Assembly: GCF_000585415.1 (NCBI RefSeq)
Contig: NZ_KK073876.1
Span: forward strand, 307,810-371,809
Length of the DNA stretch: 64,000 bases
DNA from: Sphingomonas jaspsi DSM 18422
Lineage (GTDB): Bacteria; Pseudomonadota; Alphaproteobacteria; Sphingomonadales; Sphingomonadaceae
Direction of reading: 5' to 3'
The notes under the pieces were generated by a model that saw only the letters and a list, made by a program, of their open reading frames with translations, did no database searches and had not been told where the DNA came from. Position numbers and translations under genes: made by a program. Below, piece by piece: positions 8,939 to 18,684 of this stretch (position 1 is the stretch's first letter; every line of letters begins with the position of its first letter).

Positions 8939-10143
8939 CAGTCCCCCAGCACCGCCTGGGCGCGCGATTCGCCGCCCGCCTTGATGCGCCGGGTCGGCCG
9001 GCCATCCTGCGTGCCGAGCACGACGATTTCCGCCGCGCCTTTCTTGACTGCCCGGTCGAAGCGCTTGCGCGGACTGCCCGAGGCGACCAGCTCGACCGAA
9101 AGGCCCGCGTCGCGCAAGGCGGACGCAGCTGACCAGCCGTCGGCCATGCGCCCGTCATCTTCGATGACGATCGCCACGTCGAGCGAGTCGGGCGCGGGCG
9201 CATCGATCAACATCGACAGCCGCTCGATTCCCGCCGCCCAGCCGACCGCCGGCGTATGCGCCCCGCCAAGCTGTTCGATCAGCCCGTCGTAGCGGCCGCC
9301 AGCGAGCACGGTGCCCTGCGCGCCCAGCCGGTCGGTGACGAATTCGAACGCCGTGTGGCGGTAATAATCGAGCCCGCGGACGAGGTGCGGGGCAAGCTGG
9401 TAGGCAACACCCGCCGCGTCGAGCCCGGCGCGGACCTGGGCGAAGAAATCTTCCGCTTCGGCGGTCAGCGTCATCACCGGGGCCGCTTCGGCGAACGGCC
9501 GGTCGCGCGGGTCCTTGCTGTCGAGAATGCGCAGCGGGTTGCGCTCGAGCCGATCTTGGCTGTCTTCGCTCAATTCGCTGCGGTGGGCGGCGAAATAGTC
9601 GATCAGCAGGGTCCGCCACGCATCGCGGCTTGCGCCGTCGCCCAACGTATTGAGCTGCAGGCTCACGCCGCCGATGCCCAGTTCGCGCAGCAGCTGGTCG
9701 GCGAAGGCGAGCAGTTCGACGTCCGACTGCGGATCGGCGCTGCCCAGCACCTCCGCGTCGAGCTGGTGGAACTGGCGAAAGCGTCCCTTCTGCGGCCGTT
9801 CGTAACGGAACGCCGGGCCATGGGTCGCGACTTTGAGCGGTGCGAACCGCTGCCAGCCTTCGCTCAAATAAGCGCGGGCGATGCCGGCGGTGAATTCGGG
9901 ACGCATCGTCACGGGATCGCCACTGCGATCCTGGAACGAATACATTTCCTTCGACACGACATCGGTCGTTTCGCCCATCGTCCGGGCGAAGACGGCGGTC
10001 GATTCCAGGATCGGCACTTCGACCCGTTTGAAACCGTAAAGACGGCGGACGCGGTCGAAGGCCGCGACCACCGCGTGGAAGCGGTCGACTTCTTCTCCGA
10101 TCAGGCTTTGCATGCCCCGGATGGGCTGTGGCGTCGAACTCAT
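8938..10143 (-). CDS. hisS: Histidyl-tRNA synthetase (short form)
   Basis: This 401-residue class II aminoacyl-tRNA synthetase contains motif 1, motif 2 ([16 protein letters not shown]), the histidine-specific [15 protein letters not shown] segment and the GGRYDGL region, followed by a C-terminal anticodon-binding domain (about 310-401). It charges tRNA-His in the cytoplasm. It resembles HisZ paralogs in length, but the complete LVRGLDYY and GGRYDGL motifs argue for an active synthetase. First gene of hisS-prfA-prmC; divergent from ppa with 65 bases between them. Confidence 0.9.
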   Translation of the reverse strand: MSSTPQPIRGMQSLIGEEVDRFHAVVAAFDRVRRLYGFKRVEVPILESTAVFARTMGETTDVVSKEMYSFQDRSGDPVTMRPEFTAGIARAYLSEGWQRFAPLKVATHGPAFRYERPQKGRFRQFHQLDAEVLGSADPQSDVELLAFADQLLRELGIGGVSLQLNTLGDGASRDAWRTLLIDYFAAHRSELSEDSQDRLERNPLRILDSKDPRDRPFAEAAPVMTLTAEAEDFFAQVRAGLDAAGVAYQLAPHLVRGLDYYRHTAFEFVTDRLGAQGTVLAGGRYDGLIEQLGGAHTPAVGWAAGIERLSMLIDAPAPDSLDVAIVIEDDGRMADGWSAASALRDAGLSVELVASGSPRKRFDRAVKKGAAEIVVLGTQDGRPTRRIKAGGESRAQAVLGD

Positions 10144-10208
10144 TGCGAGCAGCGCATAGCATTTTTGCGTTTTCAGGGAAGCACTAGCGGCCTAAAGGGC
10201 CGGTCATC

Positions 10209-10745
10209 ATGAATATCGACCTGATTCCCGTGGGGGCCGACGTCCCCAATAGCGTCAATGTGCTCATCGAAGTTCCTATCGGCGGCGAGCCGGTGAAGTA
10301 TGAATTCGACAAGGCGAGCGGGGCGATTTTCGTCGACCGCATCCTCCACACGCCGATGCGCTACCCGGCCAACTACGGCTTCATCCCGCAGACGCTGTGC
10401 GACGACGGCGATCCGCTCGACTGCCTGGTGATGACGCGCTGGACGCTGATGCCCGGCACGGTCATTGCCGCGCGCCCGGTCGGTGTGCTGTACCTTGAAG
10501 ACGAGGCTGGCGGGGACGAGAAGATCCTAGCCGTGCCGGTGACCAAGGTCTCGCCCTATTACAAGGACGTCGAGGACTATACCGACCTGCCGCCGATCGT
10601 GGTCGAGCAGATCGAGCATTTCTTCACCCACTATAAGGACCTCGAAGCCGAAAAGTGGGTCCGCGTCGGCAAGTGGGGCGATGCCGCCGCCGCGCGTCAG
10701 TGCGTGCTCGATTCGATCGAAAAGGCGAAAGCGGCCAAGGCTTAA
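10209..10745 (+). CDS. ppa: Inorganic pyrophosphatase, family I
   Basis: The 178-residue soluble pyrophosphatase hydrolyses PPi to two phosphates and so pulls biosynthetic reactions forward. The metal-binding signature DDGDPLDCLV is present. Early residues EVPIGGEPVKYEFDK, later YGFIPQT and a KVSPYYKDVEDY segment are typical of hexameric bacterial enzymes. The start has AAAGGG about eight bases upstream. Its last codon overlaps by four bases the stop of the convergent TonB receptor gene. Confidence 0.96.
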   Translation: MNIDLIPVGADVPNSVNVLIEVPIGGEPVKYEFDKASGAIFVDRILHTPMRYPANYGFIPQTLCDDGDPLDCLVMTRWTLMPGTVIAARPVGVLYLEDEAGGDEKILAVPVTKVSPYYKDVEDYTDLPPIVVEQIEHFFTHYKDLEAEKWVRVGKWGDAAAARQCVLDSIEKAKAAKA

Positions 10746-13351
10746 CCGCCCGGCCGCTGGCCCCGCTGCTGCGTGAAGAAGCGCAGCGGCACGAACAATT
10801 TGCGAATGCTGATGCCTACCGTCCGGCCGATCGGTTCGATCAGGTCGGGCTGGTAGCTGAACGGCGTGTTTCCGGCGCTGTCGCGCACCTTGGGCCGCGC
10901 GTTGAAGATGTTCGTCACCTCGAACCGAACCGACGTACCGCGCAGCCACGGGTGCTTGGAAACGAGATCGAACCGTTCGCCGAGGTTGGCGAACAGCCTT
11001 AGGTCGAAGGTCGCATAGGGCGAAAAGTCGAGATCGCCATTGGCGCCGCGAACGGTCGTCCCGCTCCGCCAGTTCGCCGACACTCGCGCGCCCATGCCAT
11101 TGTTGAAGTAGCCCGCCTGCGCTTCGACCTCATGACGCGATCGACCGCCGAGCGCACCCGATGCCTCTCCGTCCAGATAGTCGAGCTTGGGAAGCCCCGA
11201 ACGAATCGTAGCTTCGTCGACCAGCGTGACGGTGTCGGTCAGCGAAAAGGTCAGGCGGCCGCCATTGCGATTGCCGAACCTGCCGAATCCGCCGGGTCCA
11301 CCGGGACCCCCGGGTCCGCGAGCGTTCGCAGGCGGCGCTTCGCCTTGCGGGGGAGTCGGCGCCCCACCTGCGGTTGGAGGGCTCTGGGTCGTGGACTGCG
11401 GTGATCCGGCGGCGGGCGTCTGTGCGGCTTGCGGACCGGGCAATGCGATCCCGTCGCGCTGGGCCCGCGCGCGGAATTGCTCGCGGAAGGCCGCGATGGC
11501 TTGCGCCGACGGCGGCTTGCTTTCGAGTTCCTTCGAAAAGTCGAACCCGATGCGCAGCTGCTCGCGCCGCGACTGCTTGAAATTGACCGGCTGAAGGAAC
11601 ACCCGCGTCAGCACGCCGCCTTGCCGCTCGAACCGGTCGGGGAAGGCATCTTCCAGTGCCGCGCTGGCGACCGGAAAGCTCGCCTGCGGATTGTCGATCA
11701 CCTGTCGGACATATTCGGCGCGGAGTCTGAGGTCGGGCTTGTCGTCGAACTGCCAGTTTCCGCCGATCTTCAGCACGTTGCGGGTATCGGCCTTGAGGTC
11801 GGGGTTCCCGCCGGTCACGGTGGTGACAAGAACGGTCTGGTTGGTGCGGAAGTCAAAATAGGGGACGCCCGGGGTGTCGACCAAGGGCGCGCCAAGCTGC
11901 GAAAGCGTCGGCGGACCTTTTTCTCGCGTCCAGCTGGTGACGAAACTCAGCCGGGCGGTCGGCGACCAGTTGAGGCCCGCACCAAGGCTGGTCACGCCGC
12001 CGAAATCGCTGAGATGCTTGATGCCCGCGTTCGCGTTTGCCGTCAGTCGTCCGATTGACGAAGATCCGCGGGTGATAGGCAGGTCGACGCTTGCCGACCC
12101 TTCGACGATGTCGCGCCCAAGGTTCGTTTCACTCAAAAGATCGTTGCGGCGACTGCGACCTTCCAGGTCGGTGCTGCTCGCCCCGATTTTAAGGGTGACA
12201 TTGGCCTTGCCTGCCGGCAGGTCGATGAGCGGCCCGGTGGCGGTCAGGTTCGCGCCGAGGCTGCGGTTGATGGTCACGCTGCGATTGTCCGACAATCGCT
12301 GGAGCGGTCCGAGATCGCCAAGCGGATCGAGCGTCGGGTCGTTTGCGTCCAGTCTCGCCTGCACGCCCGTCAGGTCGAAGCCGCGCTCCGATTCGCTCAG
12401 GCTGCGCGACAGTTCGGCGTTGCCGGTCGACGACCAGCGCCACTTGCCCTTGGTGCCGTTGAGCGCGAAGCCCATTCTCGCCGCCTCGGTCACGCTGGTG
12501 CGGTCCAGCGGCGTCCCGGGAAATGCGCGCAGAATGTCCGTGCCATTGTCGTCGAGCACGCCGGTCGCGACGCCGAATCGCGACTGGCCCGTCGTTCGCT
12601 GGAGCTCGGCGTTGAACGTCGCGGACACGTCGCCGAGAATTTGGCGGTTGGCCGTGCCGCTGAGCCGCACGTTCTTATTGGCGCCAGTGAGGCTGCGATA
12701 AGGCCGTGGGTCGATCGGGTCGGGCTGGCTTGCGACAGGCTGGAGGACAATGGACCGATCGGCCTCGGTCAGCCCGTCGTTGCCCGACACTTGGAGGTTC
12801 AGCGTCGTGCGCTTTCCGTCGTCGATGATCAGGCGGGTCGCGTCGGCCTGTCCCTGGACATAGCCGCCGTCGGTTGCCGCCTTGCCGCGCAACTCGACGC
12901 TGCTGGAGTTGAAGCGACGCCGAAGGACGATGTTCACGACCCGCTGGTCGGCGCTGTAGCCATATTTCAGCGCGACCTCTTCGGGCAGGATTTCCATCCG
13001 CTCGATCGCTTCGGGGGGAAGGTCGCGCAGCTCTCGGAAGCCGGAAATGCGCTGGCCGTTGAGAAGGAGGACGGGCATGCCGCCGCCCCGGCCGCGTGCG
13101 CTCCCGGTTTGCGGTGCGACCGCGCTGAGCAGTTCGGAAATGCTGGTGGCGCCGGTAGCGCGGATGTCGCGCGTGTTGAGGACATTTTCCGGCGGAATGT
13201 CGCCGACGACCGACCCGCGCGGTTTCTGTCCGGTGACCACGATTTCCTGGCCCTCGTCGGCCTCCGAATCCGATCCCGTGTCCATCGGCTGGGCAAAGGC
13301 GGGCAAGGCGGTTGTCGCCAACAGGGCGGGCAGGAGGAAGCGGCGGGTCAT
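10742..13351 (-). CDS. TonB-dependent receptor with Pro/Gly-rich internal insert
   Basis: The 869-residue protein has a signal peptide (ending PAFAQ), a TonB box (EIVVTGQKP) and a plug with the NGQRISGFRELRDLPPEAIERMEILPEEVALKYG-like segment. A beta barrel ends RKLFVPLRFF before a short QQRGQRPGG tail. Within the barrel's last third there is about 80 residues of low-complexity Pro/Ala/Gly sequence (GPGGPGGPGGFGRFGNRNGG near its end). The ligand is unknown. The frame runs open to 13909, but residues before 13351 overlap the amidase gene and are not receptor-like. A TTG one codon upstream (13354) is better spaced from GGAG and is a possible start. Confidence 0.82.
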   Translation of the reverse strand: MTRRFLLPALLATTALPAFAQPMDTGSDSEADEGQEIVVTGQKPRGSVVGDIPPENVLNTRDIRATGATSISELLSAVAPQTGSARGRGGGMPVLLLNGQRISGFRELRDLPPEAIERMEILPEEVALKYGYSADQRVVNIVLRRRFNSSSVELRGKAATDGGYVQGQADATRLIIDDGKRTTLNLQVSGNDGLTEADRSIVLQPVASQPDPIDPRPYRSLTGANKNVRLSGTANRQILGDVSATFNAELQRTTGQSRFGVATGVLDDNGTDILRAFPGTPLDRTSVTEAARMGFALNGTKGKWRWSSTGNAELSRSLSESERGFDLTGVQARLDANDPTLDPLGDLGPLQRLSDNRSVTINRSLGANLTATGPLIDLPAGKANVTLKIGASSTDLEGRSRRNDLLSETNLGRDIVEGSASVDLPITRGSSSIGRLTANANAGIKHLSDFGGVTSLGAGLNWSPTARLSFVTSWTREKGPPTLSQLGAPLVDTPGVPYFDFRTNQTVLVTTVTGGNPDLKADTRNVLKIGGNWQFDDKPDLRLRAEYVRQVIDNPQASFPVASAALEDAFPDRFERQGGVLTRVFLQPVNFKQSRREQLRIGFDFSKELESKPPSAQAIAAFREQFRARAQRDGIALPGPQAAQTPAAGSPQSTTQSPPTAGGAPTPPQGEAPPANARGPGGPGGPGGFGRFGNRNGGRLTFSLTDTVTLVDEATIRSGLPKLDYLDGEASGALGGRSRHEVEAQAGYFNNGMGARVSANWRSGTTVRGANGDLDFSPYATFDLRLFANLGERFDLVSKHPWLRGTSVRFEVTNIFNARPKVRDSAGNTPFSYQPDLIEPIGRTVGISIRKLFVPLRFFTQQRGQRPGG

Positions 13352-13454
13352 CAAGGCAATACGCTCCGGAAATCTTGCGGGTCCGTCGGACTGGCGGTCA
13401 AATGCTGAAGCTGCCATGACTTCTCCCAACGGTTCGACGAACGGGAGGCTGGGA

Positions 13455-14981
13455 ATGACGGGCGGCGGTATCCGGGCAAGTTTGGCGATGGCGATCGGTT
13501 TCACGTCAGCGTCGGCGATGGGCGCAAGCGGACCCGCCAAGACTGCCACCAGCGCAGCCATCGAACGGGTCAGGACGATCGATCCCATGGTCAACGCGGT
13601 GATCGCGGTCGATCCGACCGCCGCCGAGCAAGCCCGCAAGGTCGACACGGCTCGACGCCGCGCCCCGGGCTTGCTGCAGGGCAAGCCGGTGCTGATCAAA
13701 GACAATATCGAAACGGCCGGACCGCTGCCGACGACCGCCGGCAGCCTTGCCCTTAAGGCCAATGTCACCGGCCGCGACGCGCCGCTGGTGGCAAGGTTGC
13801 GCGGGGCCGGCGCGGTCATCCTGGGCAAGACCAACCTCAGCGAATGGGCCAATATCCGGTCGAACAACAGCATCAGCGGCTGGAGCGCGGTGGGCGGCCA
13901 GACCCGCAATCCCTACGCGCTTGACCGCAATCCATGCGGCAGCAGTTCGGGATCGGGCGCAGCGGTCGCCGCCGGGATCGTTGACTATGCCGTCGGTACC
14001 GAAACCGACGGTTCGATCACCTGCCCGGCATCGATCAACGGCATTGTCGGGATGAAGCCCACCGTGGGCCTCGTCAGCCGGACGCATATCGTACCGATCA
14101 GCGCCAGTCAGGACACGGCGGGTCCGATGACCCGGACCGTCCGGCAGGCGGCCGAGATGCTGCGGGCGATGGCCGGGTCGGATCCAGCCGACCCTGCGAC
14201 CAAGGATGCCGATGCCCACCTCGCCGAATTTGCCGCCGGTCTCGACGCCAAGGCACTGGGCGGCAAGCGGATCGGCGTGATGCGCTTCGCGTCGGGGTTC
14301 GGCACCGACCCCTTGTTTTCAGCCGCGCTCGATGTGCTTCGGGCGCAGGGTGCCACGCTGGTCGAGATCAAAGAGTTCGACGACAAGGACATCGGCGCCA
14401 ACGAATTTGCGGTGCTGATGACCGAGCTTAAGGCCGGCATGAACGCCTATCTGGCGACGACGCCCGCTGCCGTATCCAGCCGGACGCTCGCGGACCTCAT
14501 CGCGTTCAACAAGGCGCACCCGGAACGCGAACTGGCGCTGTTCGACCAAAGCCTGTTCGAAAAGGCCGAGGCGACCAAGGGACTGTCCGATCCCGACTAT
14601 ATCAAGGCCAGGCAGGTCAGTTTCACCAAGGCCGGCCCGGAAGGCATCGACAGGCTGCTGAAGGACAATGGGGTGATCGCGCTGGTCGGCCCGACCATGC
14701 CCACGTCATGGAAAATCGACGCAGTACACGGCGACCAGATCAGCGGCGGCGGCGCAGGCAGCCTGGCGGCGGTCGCGGGCTATCCGCACCTCACGGTGCC
14801 CATGGGGCTGGTGAAGGGCCTGCCGGTGGGGCTCAGCTTCATCGGCCCGAAATGGTCGGACGCCATGATCCTCAATCTGGGCTATGCCTATGAGCAGGCG
14901 CGCGGCCCCGTCGAAGGGCCCAAATTCCTGCCATCGATCGAACAGTCCGACGCCATCGCACCGCTGCTCAGGAAGCCGTAA
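13455..14981 (+). CDS. Secreted amidase, amidase-signature family
   Basis: The 508-residue enzyme has a signal-peptide-like N-terminus (to about residue 24) and a complete amidase-signature Ser-Ser-Lys triad. Lys82 lies in VLIKDNIE, the cis-serine in NPCGSSSGSG (around 164) and nucleophile Ser187 in GTETDGSITCPA. It hydrolyses an amide, probably in the periplasm; the substrate is unknown. The open frame reaches back to 13047, but ATG 13455 has GGGAGG six bases upstream. It is transcribed divergently from the TonB receptor, with a 103-base shared promoter gap, and overlaps the convergent SMR gene by 14 bases. Confidence 0.87.
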   Translation: MTGGGIRASLAMAIGFTSASAMGASGPAKTATSAAIERVRTIDPMVNAVIAVDPTAAEQARKVDTARRRAPGLLQGKPVLIKDNIETAGPLPTTAGSLALKANVTGRDAPLVARLRGAGAVILGKTNLSEWANIRSNNSISGWSAVGGQTRNPYALDRNPCGSSSGSGAAVAAGIVDYAVGTETDGSITCPASINGIVGMKPTVGLVSRTHIVPISASQDTAGPMTRTVRQAAEMLRAMAGSDPADPATKDADAHLAEFAAGLDAKALGGKRIGVMRFASGFGTDPLFSAALDVLRAQGATLVEIKEFDDKDIGANEFAVLMTELKAGMNAYLATTPAAVSSRTLADLIAFNKAHPERELALFDQSLFEKAEATKGLSDPDYIKARQVSFTKAGPEGIDRLLKDNGVIALVGPTMPTSWKIDAVHGDQISGGGAGSLAAVAGYPHLTVPMGLVKGLPVGLSFIGPKWSDAMILNLGYAYEQARGPVEGPKFLPSIEQSDAIAPLLRKP

Positions 14982-15285
14982 GCTTCAGCGCCGCGATGCA
15001 GCCGACGATGGCGAGGATCAGCAGTAACCGGACGGTCGTCGTCGGCTCTTCGTAAAAGGCCATGCCGACGATCACCGTCCCGACGGCGCCGATTCCGCCC
15101 CACACGGCATAGGCCGTGCCCATCGGGATCGACCGGGACGCATATTCTAGCAGGCCCATGCTGCAGGTCACCGACGCGAGGAAGGCGATCGTCCACGGCA
15201 GGTTGCGAAAGCCGTCGACATAGCGCAGCGCCGTGGTGAACCCGACTTCGAACGTCCCGCCCAAAATCAGCCAGAACCAAGCCAT
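14968..15285 (-). CDS. SMR-family transporter, Gdx/SugE type (guanidinium exporter-like)
   Basis: The 105-residue protein has four membrane helices. The essential glutamate of helix 1 is in GTFEVGF (Glu13), and the GTAYAVWGGIGAVG signature of helix 3 matches Gdx/SugE rather than EmrE. Gdx proteins export guanidinium in exchange for protons as dual-topology dimers. The ATG at 15285 follows GGAGA; the longer frame to 15360 runs into the divergent DUF1345 gene. I looked for a guanidine riboswitch in the 45-base leader and did not find one. Confidence 0.85.
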   Translation of the reverse strand: MAWFWLILGGTFEVGFTTALRYVDGFRNLPWTIAFLASVTCSMGLLEYASRSIPMGTAYAVWGGIGAVGTVIVGMAFYEEPTTTVRLLLILAIVGCIAALKLTAS

Positions 15286-15330
15286 GTTTCGTCTCCGCAA
15301 CCATATCGCGTTACCGCCGTTTTCGCATTC

Positions 15331-15975
15331 ATGGGGACAATGACCGACAAGCTCAACCATGTCGCGCCGTGGCGATTCATGCTGTTCTTCGCATTGCTGT
15401 TTGTCGGATGCGCACTTGCCGTCCCTGCGGTCGGGTGGAGCAAGGGCTTGCTGCTGGGTTTCGACCCGGCGGCGATCGGCTTCCTGATCAGCTGCCTCCC
15501 CAGCTTCGGCTTCGATGCGAAGACGATGCGACGGGTGGCGGTGAATAGCGATGCCAACCGCGTGATCCTGCTGATCATCAGCTTCTTACTGACGATCGTC
15601 ATTCTTGCAGCCGTCATCGCGGAATTGGCGCAGCGCGATCAGTTGACCACATTCGACAAGGCATTGGTGGCCGCGACGCTGGTGCTGGTCTGGACGTTCG
15701 GCAATGCGGTTTACACCCTGCATTACGCGCATCTCTTTTATAGCCCCGACGATCATGGCAAGGACTGCGCGGGCCTTGATTTCCCGGGCACCAAGGAGCC
15801 GCTGATGAGCGACTTCGTCTATTTCGCCTTCACCCTCGGCGTGGCGGTCCAGACCAGCGACGTGCAGGTAACCTCGCCGTCCATCCGGAAGGTCGTAACG
15901 GCCCATTGCGTCGCCGGATTTTTCTTCAACCTCGGCGTCCTGGCCCTGACCATCAACGTTCTTGGATCGAGCTAG
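15331..15975 (+). CDS. DUF1345 integral membrane protein
   Basis: The 214-residue protein has about five hydrophobic helices. DUF1345 landmarks are present: HYAHLFYS in a loop, DFPGTKEP, then DFVYFAFTLGVAVQTSDVQV. The function of the family is unknown. Two starts are close together (15331 and 15340, MGTMTDK); neither has a strong ribosome site. It is divergent from the SMR gene and overlaps the convergent EamA gene by four bases. Confidence 0.8.
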   Translation: MGTMTDKLNHVAPWRFMLFFALLFVGCALAVPAVGWSKGLLLGFDPAAIGFLISCLPSFGFDAKTMRRVAVNSDANRVILLIISFLLTIVILAAVIAELAQRDQLTTFDKALVAATLVLVWTFGNAVYTLHYAHLFYSPDDHGKDCAGLDFPGTKEPLMSDFVYFAFTLGVAVQTSDVQVTSPSIRKVVTAHCVAGFFFNLGVLALTINVLGSS

Positions 15976-16874
15976 ACGGCGATTTCGACCGACGGCTCGC
16001 CCTTGGCGACGGTGCGCGACGCGATGGCGCAACCGCCGATGATCAGCGCGGCACCCGCGACGGTGTAAGGGGACACCGGCTCACCGAACACCAGCCAGCC
16101 GAGGACCGCGGCGTAGATGAAGCCCGAATATTCGCTGCTCGACAGATAGGCCGCGCCGGCCCGGGCGTAGGCCCATGCCAGCAGCAGCATGCCGGCGATG
16201 GCGAGCATCGTCGCGACCAGCAGCACCCATAGCTGACCCGACGGATAGGTCGGCAAACCGACGGCCAGACCGAGCGCCCAAAAACCGATGCCGGTGAACA
16301 GGAATTGGAAAAAGGCGATCTCGATTGGCCGGGCTTGCTGGGCCTGGCTGCGCATGACGACGATGTTGAAGGCGTAACAGACGGCCGAGCCAAGGATGGC
16401 GATCGAACCCTTCAGCGCCTCCGGGCCGAGATCGGCCTTGCCCTGGCCGTAAACGATGACGGTCACGCCGAAAAAGGCCAGCAGCGACCCGCCGACGGTC
16501 CGCGGTCCGACCTTTTCACCAAGGAAGATCGCCGCGAGGAACAGCGCCAGCAGCGGCGCGATGAAGGTCAGCGCGATCGCTTGCGCCATCGGCACCCGCG
16601 CCAAGCCCCAGAAGAACAGGAAGCTCATCGGGACCATCAGCAGTCCGCGCAGCAGGTGAAGCCGCAACGCGCGCAGGGTCGGGCCGCTCTTGCGCGTCGC
16701 GATATAGGGCACCGCCATCACTCCAGTCGCGAGGACCGAACGCCAGCACATGGTCGCAAAGGCGCCGATGTCGCGGCTCAGGCCCTTCATCACCGCGTCC
16801 ATGGCCGACAGGGCGCCTATCGCGGCCAAGGCGACCAGAAACGCCAGCGCCGGATTTTGGTCGACCTTGTTCAT
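15972..16874 (-). CDS. EamA/DMT-family transporter
   Basis: The 300-residue protein has ten predicted membrane helices made of two EamA repeats (about 10-140 and 155-285). The first repeat has the usual MCWRSVLATGVMAVPY and ALTFIAPLLALFLAAIFLGEKV segments, and the second ends with YAAVLGWLVFGEPVSPYTV. This superfamily exports metabolites such as amino acids or purines; the substrate is not readable. It stands alone on the minus strand between DUF1345 and a protease gene 39 bases downstream. Confidence 0.85.
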   Translation of the reverse strand: MNKVDQNPALAFLVALAAIGALSAMDAVMKGLSRDIGAFATMCWRSVLATGVMAVPYIATRKSGPTLRALRLHLLRGLLMVPMSFLFFWGLARVPMAQAIALTFIAPLLALFLAAIFLGEKVGPRTVGGSLLAFFGVTVIVYGQGKADLGPEALKGSIAILGSAVCYAFNIVVMRSQAQQARPIEIAFFQFLFTGIGFWALGLAVGLPTYPSGQLWVLLVATMLAIAGMLLLAWAYARAGAAYLSSSEYSGFIYAAVLGWLVFGEPVSPYTVAGAALIIGGCAIASRTVAKGEPSVEIAV

Positions 16875-16913
16875 TCACCCGCTCTACCAAGGGCCGGGCG
16901 AAAGGAAAGGTCG

Positions 16914-17456
16914 CTAGTCGAGGGTCATGGTGTCGCCGCTCAGCTGAAGGCTGCCCATCTGGCGAAGCACCGACTGTCCAAGAAGGTTGGTGGTCAGTCC
17001 GTCGATTACCACGCCCTGCACCTGGCTGATTTCATGTCCGGCGACGGTCAGGTGATCGATCATGATCGGCTGGCCCCGGACCGCGCCGCCGGCGCCGGTC
17101 CCGACATGCTGGAACGACTGCGGTTCGACCACGATACCGATCCGGCGCGCATCGTCGACGGTCAGCGCAACCAGATCGGCCCCGGTGTCGACCAGAAAAG
17201 GCAACGCCTGCCCATTGACGCTGGCGTCGAGGTGGAACTGGCCGTCTCGGTCACGAGGGATGACGACCTTCTGGCCCACCATCGTATCGACCGCTTGTGA
17301 GGGCGCGACGTCGGGGTCGTTCACGTAACTGGACTCTTCGGTGATGGTGTGGACCGACGGCTTATTCTCCGGAGCGACCATTTTGCCCATGTCGGCGGGT
17401 GCCATCATCGCGAAGATGAATGCAAAGACCAGAATCAAGCCTGCAAAGCGCGCCAT
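16914..17456 (-). CDS. Retropepsin-like aspartic protease, membrane-anchored
   Basis: The 180-residue protein has an N-terminal membrane segment (4-20) followed by a periplasmic domain. The catalytic DTG is at 90-92 (FLVDTGADLVAL) and the flap/psi-loop region ends LLGQSVLRQMGSLQLSGDTMTL, as in the TIGR02281 clan AA proteases of alphaproteobacteria. It should work as a homodimer, one aspartate per chain. The physiological target is unknown. It follows the EamA gene's region and precedes nothing obviously related. Confidence 0.82.
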   Translation of the reverse strand: MARFAGLILVFAFIFAMMAPADMGKMVAPENKPSVHTITEESSYVNDPDVAPSQAVDTMVGQKVVIPRDRDGQFHLDASVNGQALPFLVDTGADLVALTVDDARRIGIVVEPQSFQHVGTGAGGAVRGQPIMIDHLTVAGHEISQVQGVVIDGLTTNLLGQSVLRQMGSLQLSGDTMTLD

Positions 17457-17501
17457 GCAACGACGTTACGCCGCGCAGGGTTGCCAAAGCGTTGAAGACC
17501 G

Positions 17502-18626
17502 TCAGGCGGCCTGGTCGGCTGCGTCGCGGGCGGCCTCGATCTCGGCCGCCTTGTCCTCGACCAGCCGGACGATGTGGTCGATCATATCGGCGTCCTGCAC
17601 ATGGTGATCGGTGACGCCCGACAGGTAGACCATATGCTTGCCGTTGCCGCCGCCGGTGATGCCGATGTCGGTTTCGCGCGCTTCGCCCGGGCCGTTGACC
17701 ACGCAGCCTAGCACGGAAAGGCTCATCGGCGTCTTGATGTGCTGCAGCCGGTCTTCCAGCGCTTGCACGGTGCGGATGACATCGAAGCCCTGCCGCGCGC
17801 AGCTGGGACAGCTGACCACGCGGACGCCGCGATTGCGAATGCCCAGCGCCTTCAGGATTTCATAGCCGACGCGAACTTCCTCTTCCGGCTCGGCCGACAG
17901 CGAAACGCGGATGGTGTCGCCGATCCCCGCCCACAGCAGGCTGCCGATGCCGATCGCGCTTTTGACCGTCCCACCGACGAAGCCGCCCGCTTCGGTAATG
18001 CCGAGGTGGAGCGGACAATCGACCTGGTAGGCGAGCTGCTGGTAGGCGGCGACCGCCATGAACAGGTCGCTGGCCTTTACCGCGACCTTGTAGTTGCGGA
18101 AGTCGTGGTCCTCTAGGATGCGGATATGATCGAGCGCGCTTTCGACCAGCGCGTCCGGGCAGGGCTCGCCATATTTCTCGAGCAGGTCCTTTTCCAGGCT
18201 GCCGGCATTGACCCCGATGCGGATCGCGCAGCCGTTGGCCTTGGCCGCGTTGACGACTTCGCGGACGCGATCGTCGCTGCCGATGTTGCCGGGGTTGATA
18301 CGCAGGCACGCCGCGCCCGCGTCGGCCGCTTCGAGCGCGCGCTTGTAGTGAAAGTGGATGTCGGCGACGATCGGCACCCGGGCCGCACGGACGATCTGCT
18401 TGAGCGCGGTGGTCGATTCGACGTCCGGACAGGACACGCGGATGATGTCGGCGCCAGCCTCTTCGCAGCGGCGGATCTGGTCGATCGTTGCCTTGGCATC
18501 GGAGGTCGGCGTATTGGTCATCGTCTGCACGGTGACGGGCGCATCGCCGCCGACGGCGACGTTGCCGACCATGATCTGGCGGGATTGGCGGCGCTCGATG
18601 GTGCGCCAGGGGCGGATTTCGCTCAT
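17502..18626 (-). CDS. ispG: 4-hydroxy-3-methylbut-2-en-1-yl diphosphate synthase
   Basis: The 374-residue enzyme of the MEP isoprenoid pathway reduces MEcPP to HMBPP with a [4Fe-4S] cluster. Cluster ligands are visible as SCPSCARQG (two cysteines) and [11 protein letters not shown] (third cysteine plus the conserved NGPGE glutamate). The TIM-barrel half begins [20 protein letters not shown]. The frame opens at 18698, but ATG 18626 with GGGGGG just upstream gives the normal family length. It is divergent from the S1/P1 nuclease gene. Confidence 0.95.
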   Translation of the reverse strand: MSEIRPWRTIERRQSRQIMVGNVAVGGDAPVTVQTMTNTPTSDAKATIDQIRRCEEAGADIIRVSCPDVESTTALKQIVRAARVPIVADIHFHYKRALEAADAGAACLRINPGNIGSDDRVREVVNAAKANGCAIRIGVNAGSLEKDLLEKYGEPCPDALVESALDHIRILEDHDFRNYKVAVKASDLFMAVAAYQQLAYQVDCPLHLGITEAGGFVGGTVKSAIGIGSLLWAGIGDTIRVSLSAEPEEEVRVGYEILKALGIRNRGVRVVSCPSCARQGFDVIRTVQALEDRLQHIKTPMSLSVLGCVVNGPGEARETDIGITGGGNGKHMVYLSGVTDHHVQDADMIDHIVRLVEDKAAEIEAARDAADQAA

Positions 18627-18684
18627 GCCCCCCATATAGGCGCAGGATATGACAAAAGAAATCGCGCCCGCTAGGGAAAGTGCC

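Noticed and set aside
8938..10143. HisZ, the regulatory paralog of histidyl-tRNA synthetase
   Set aside because: The histidine-specific LVRGLDYY and GGRYDGL motifs and the anticodon-binding domain are complete, and the gene lies with prfA-prmC, not with hisG.
13352..13909. An N-terminal extension of the second TonB receptor
   Set aside because: The extra residues are antisense to the amidase and the divergent promoter region. The true signal peptide begins at 13351.
15286..15330. A possible guanidine riboswitch before the Gdx-type transporter gene
   Set aside because: Only 45 bases separate it from the divergent gene. I could not fold the two ACGR hairpins required for mini-ykkC or the larger ykkC structure.
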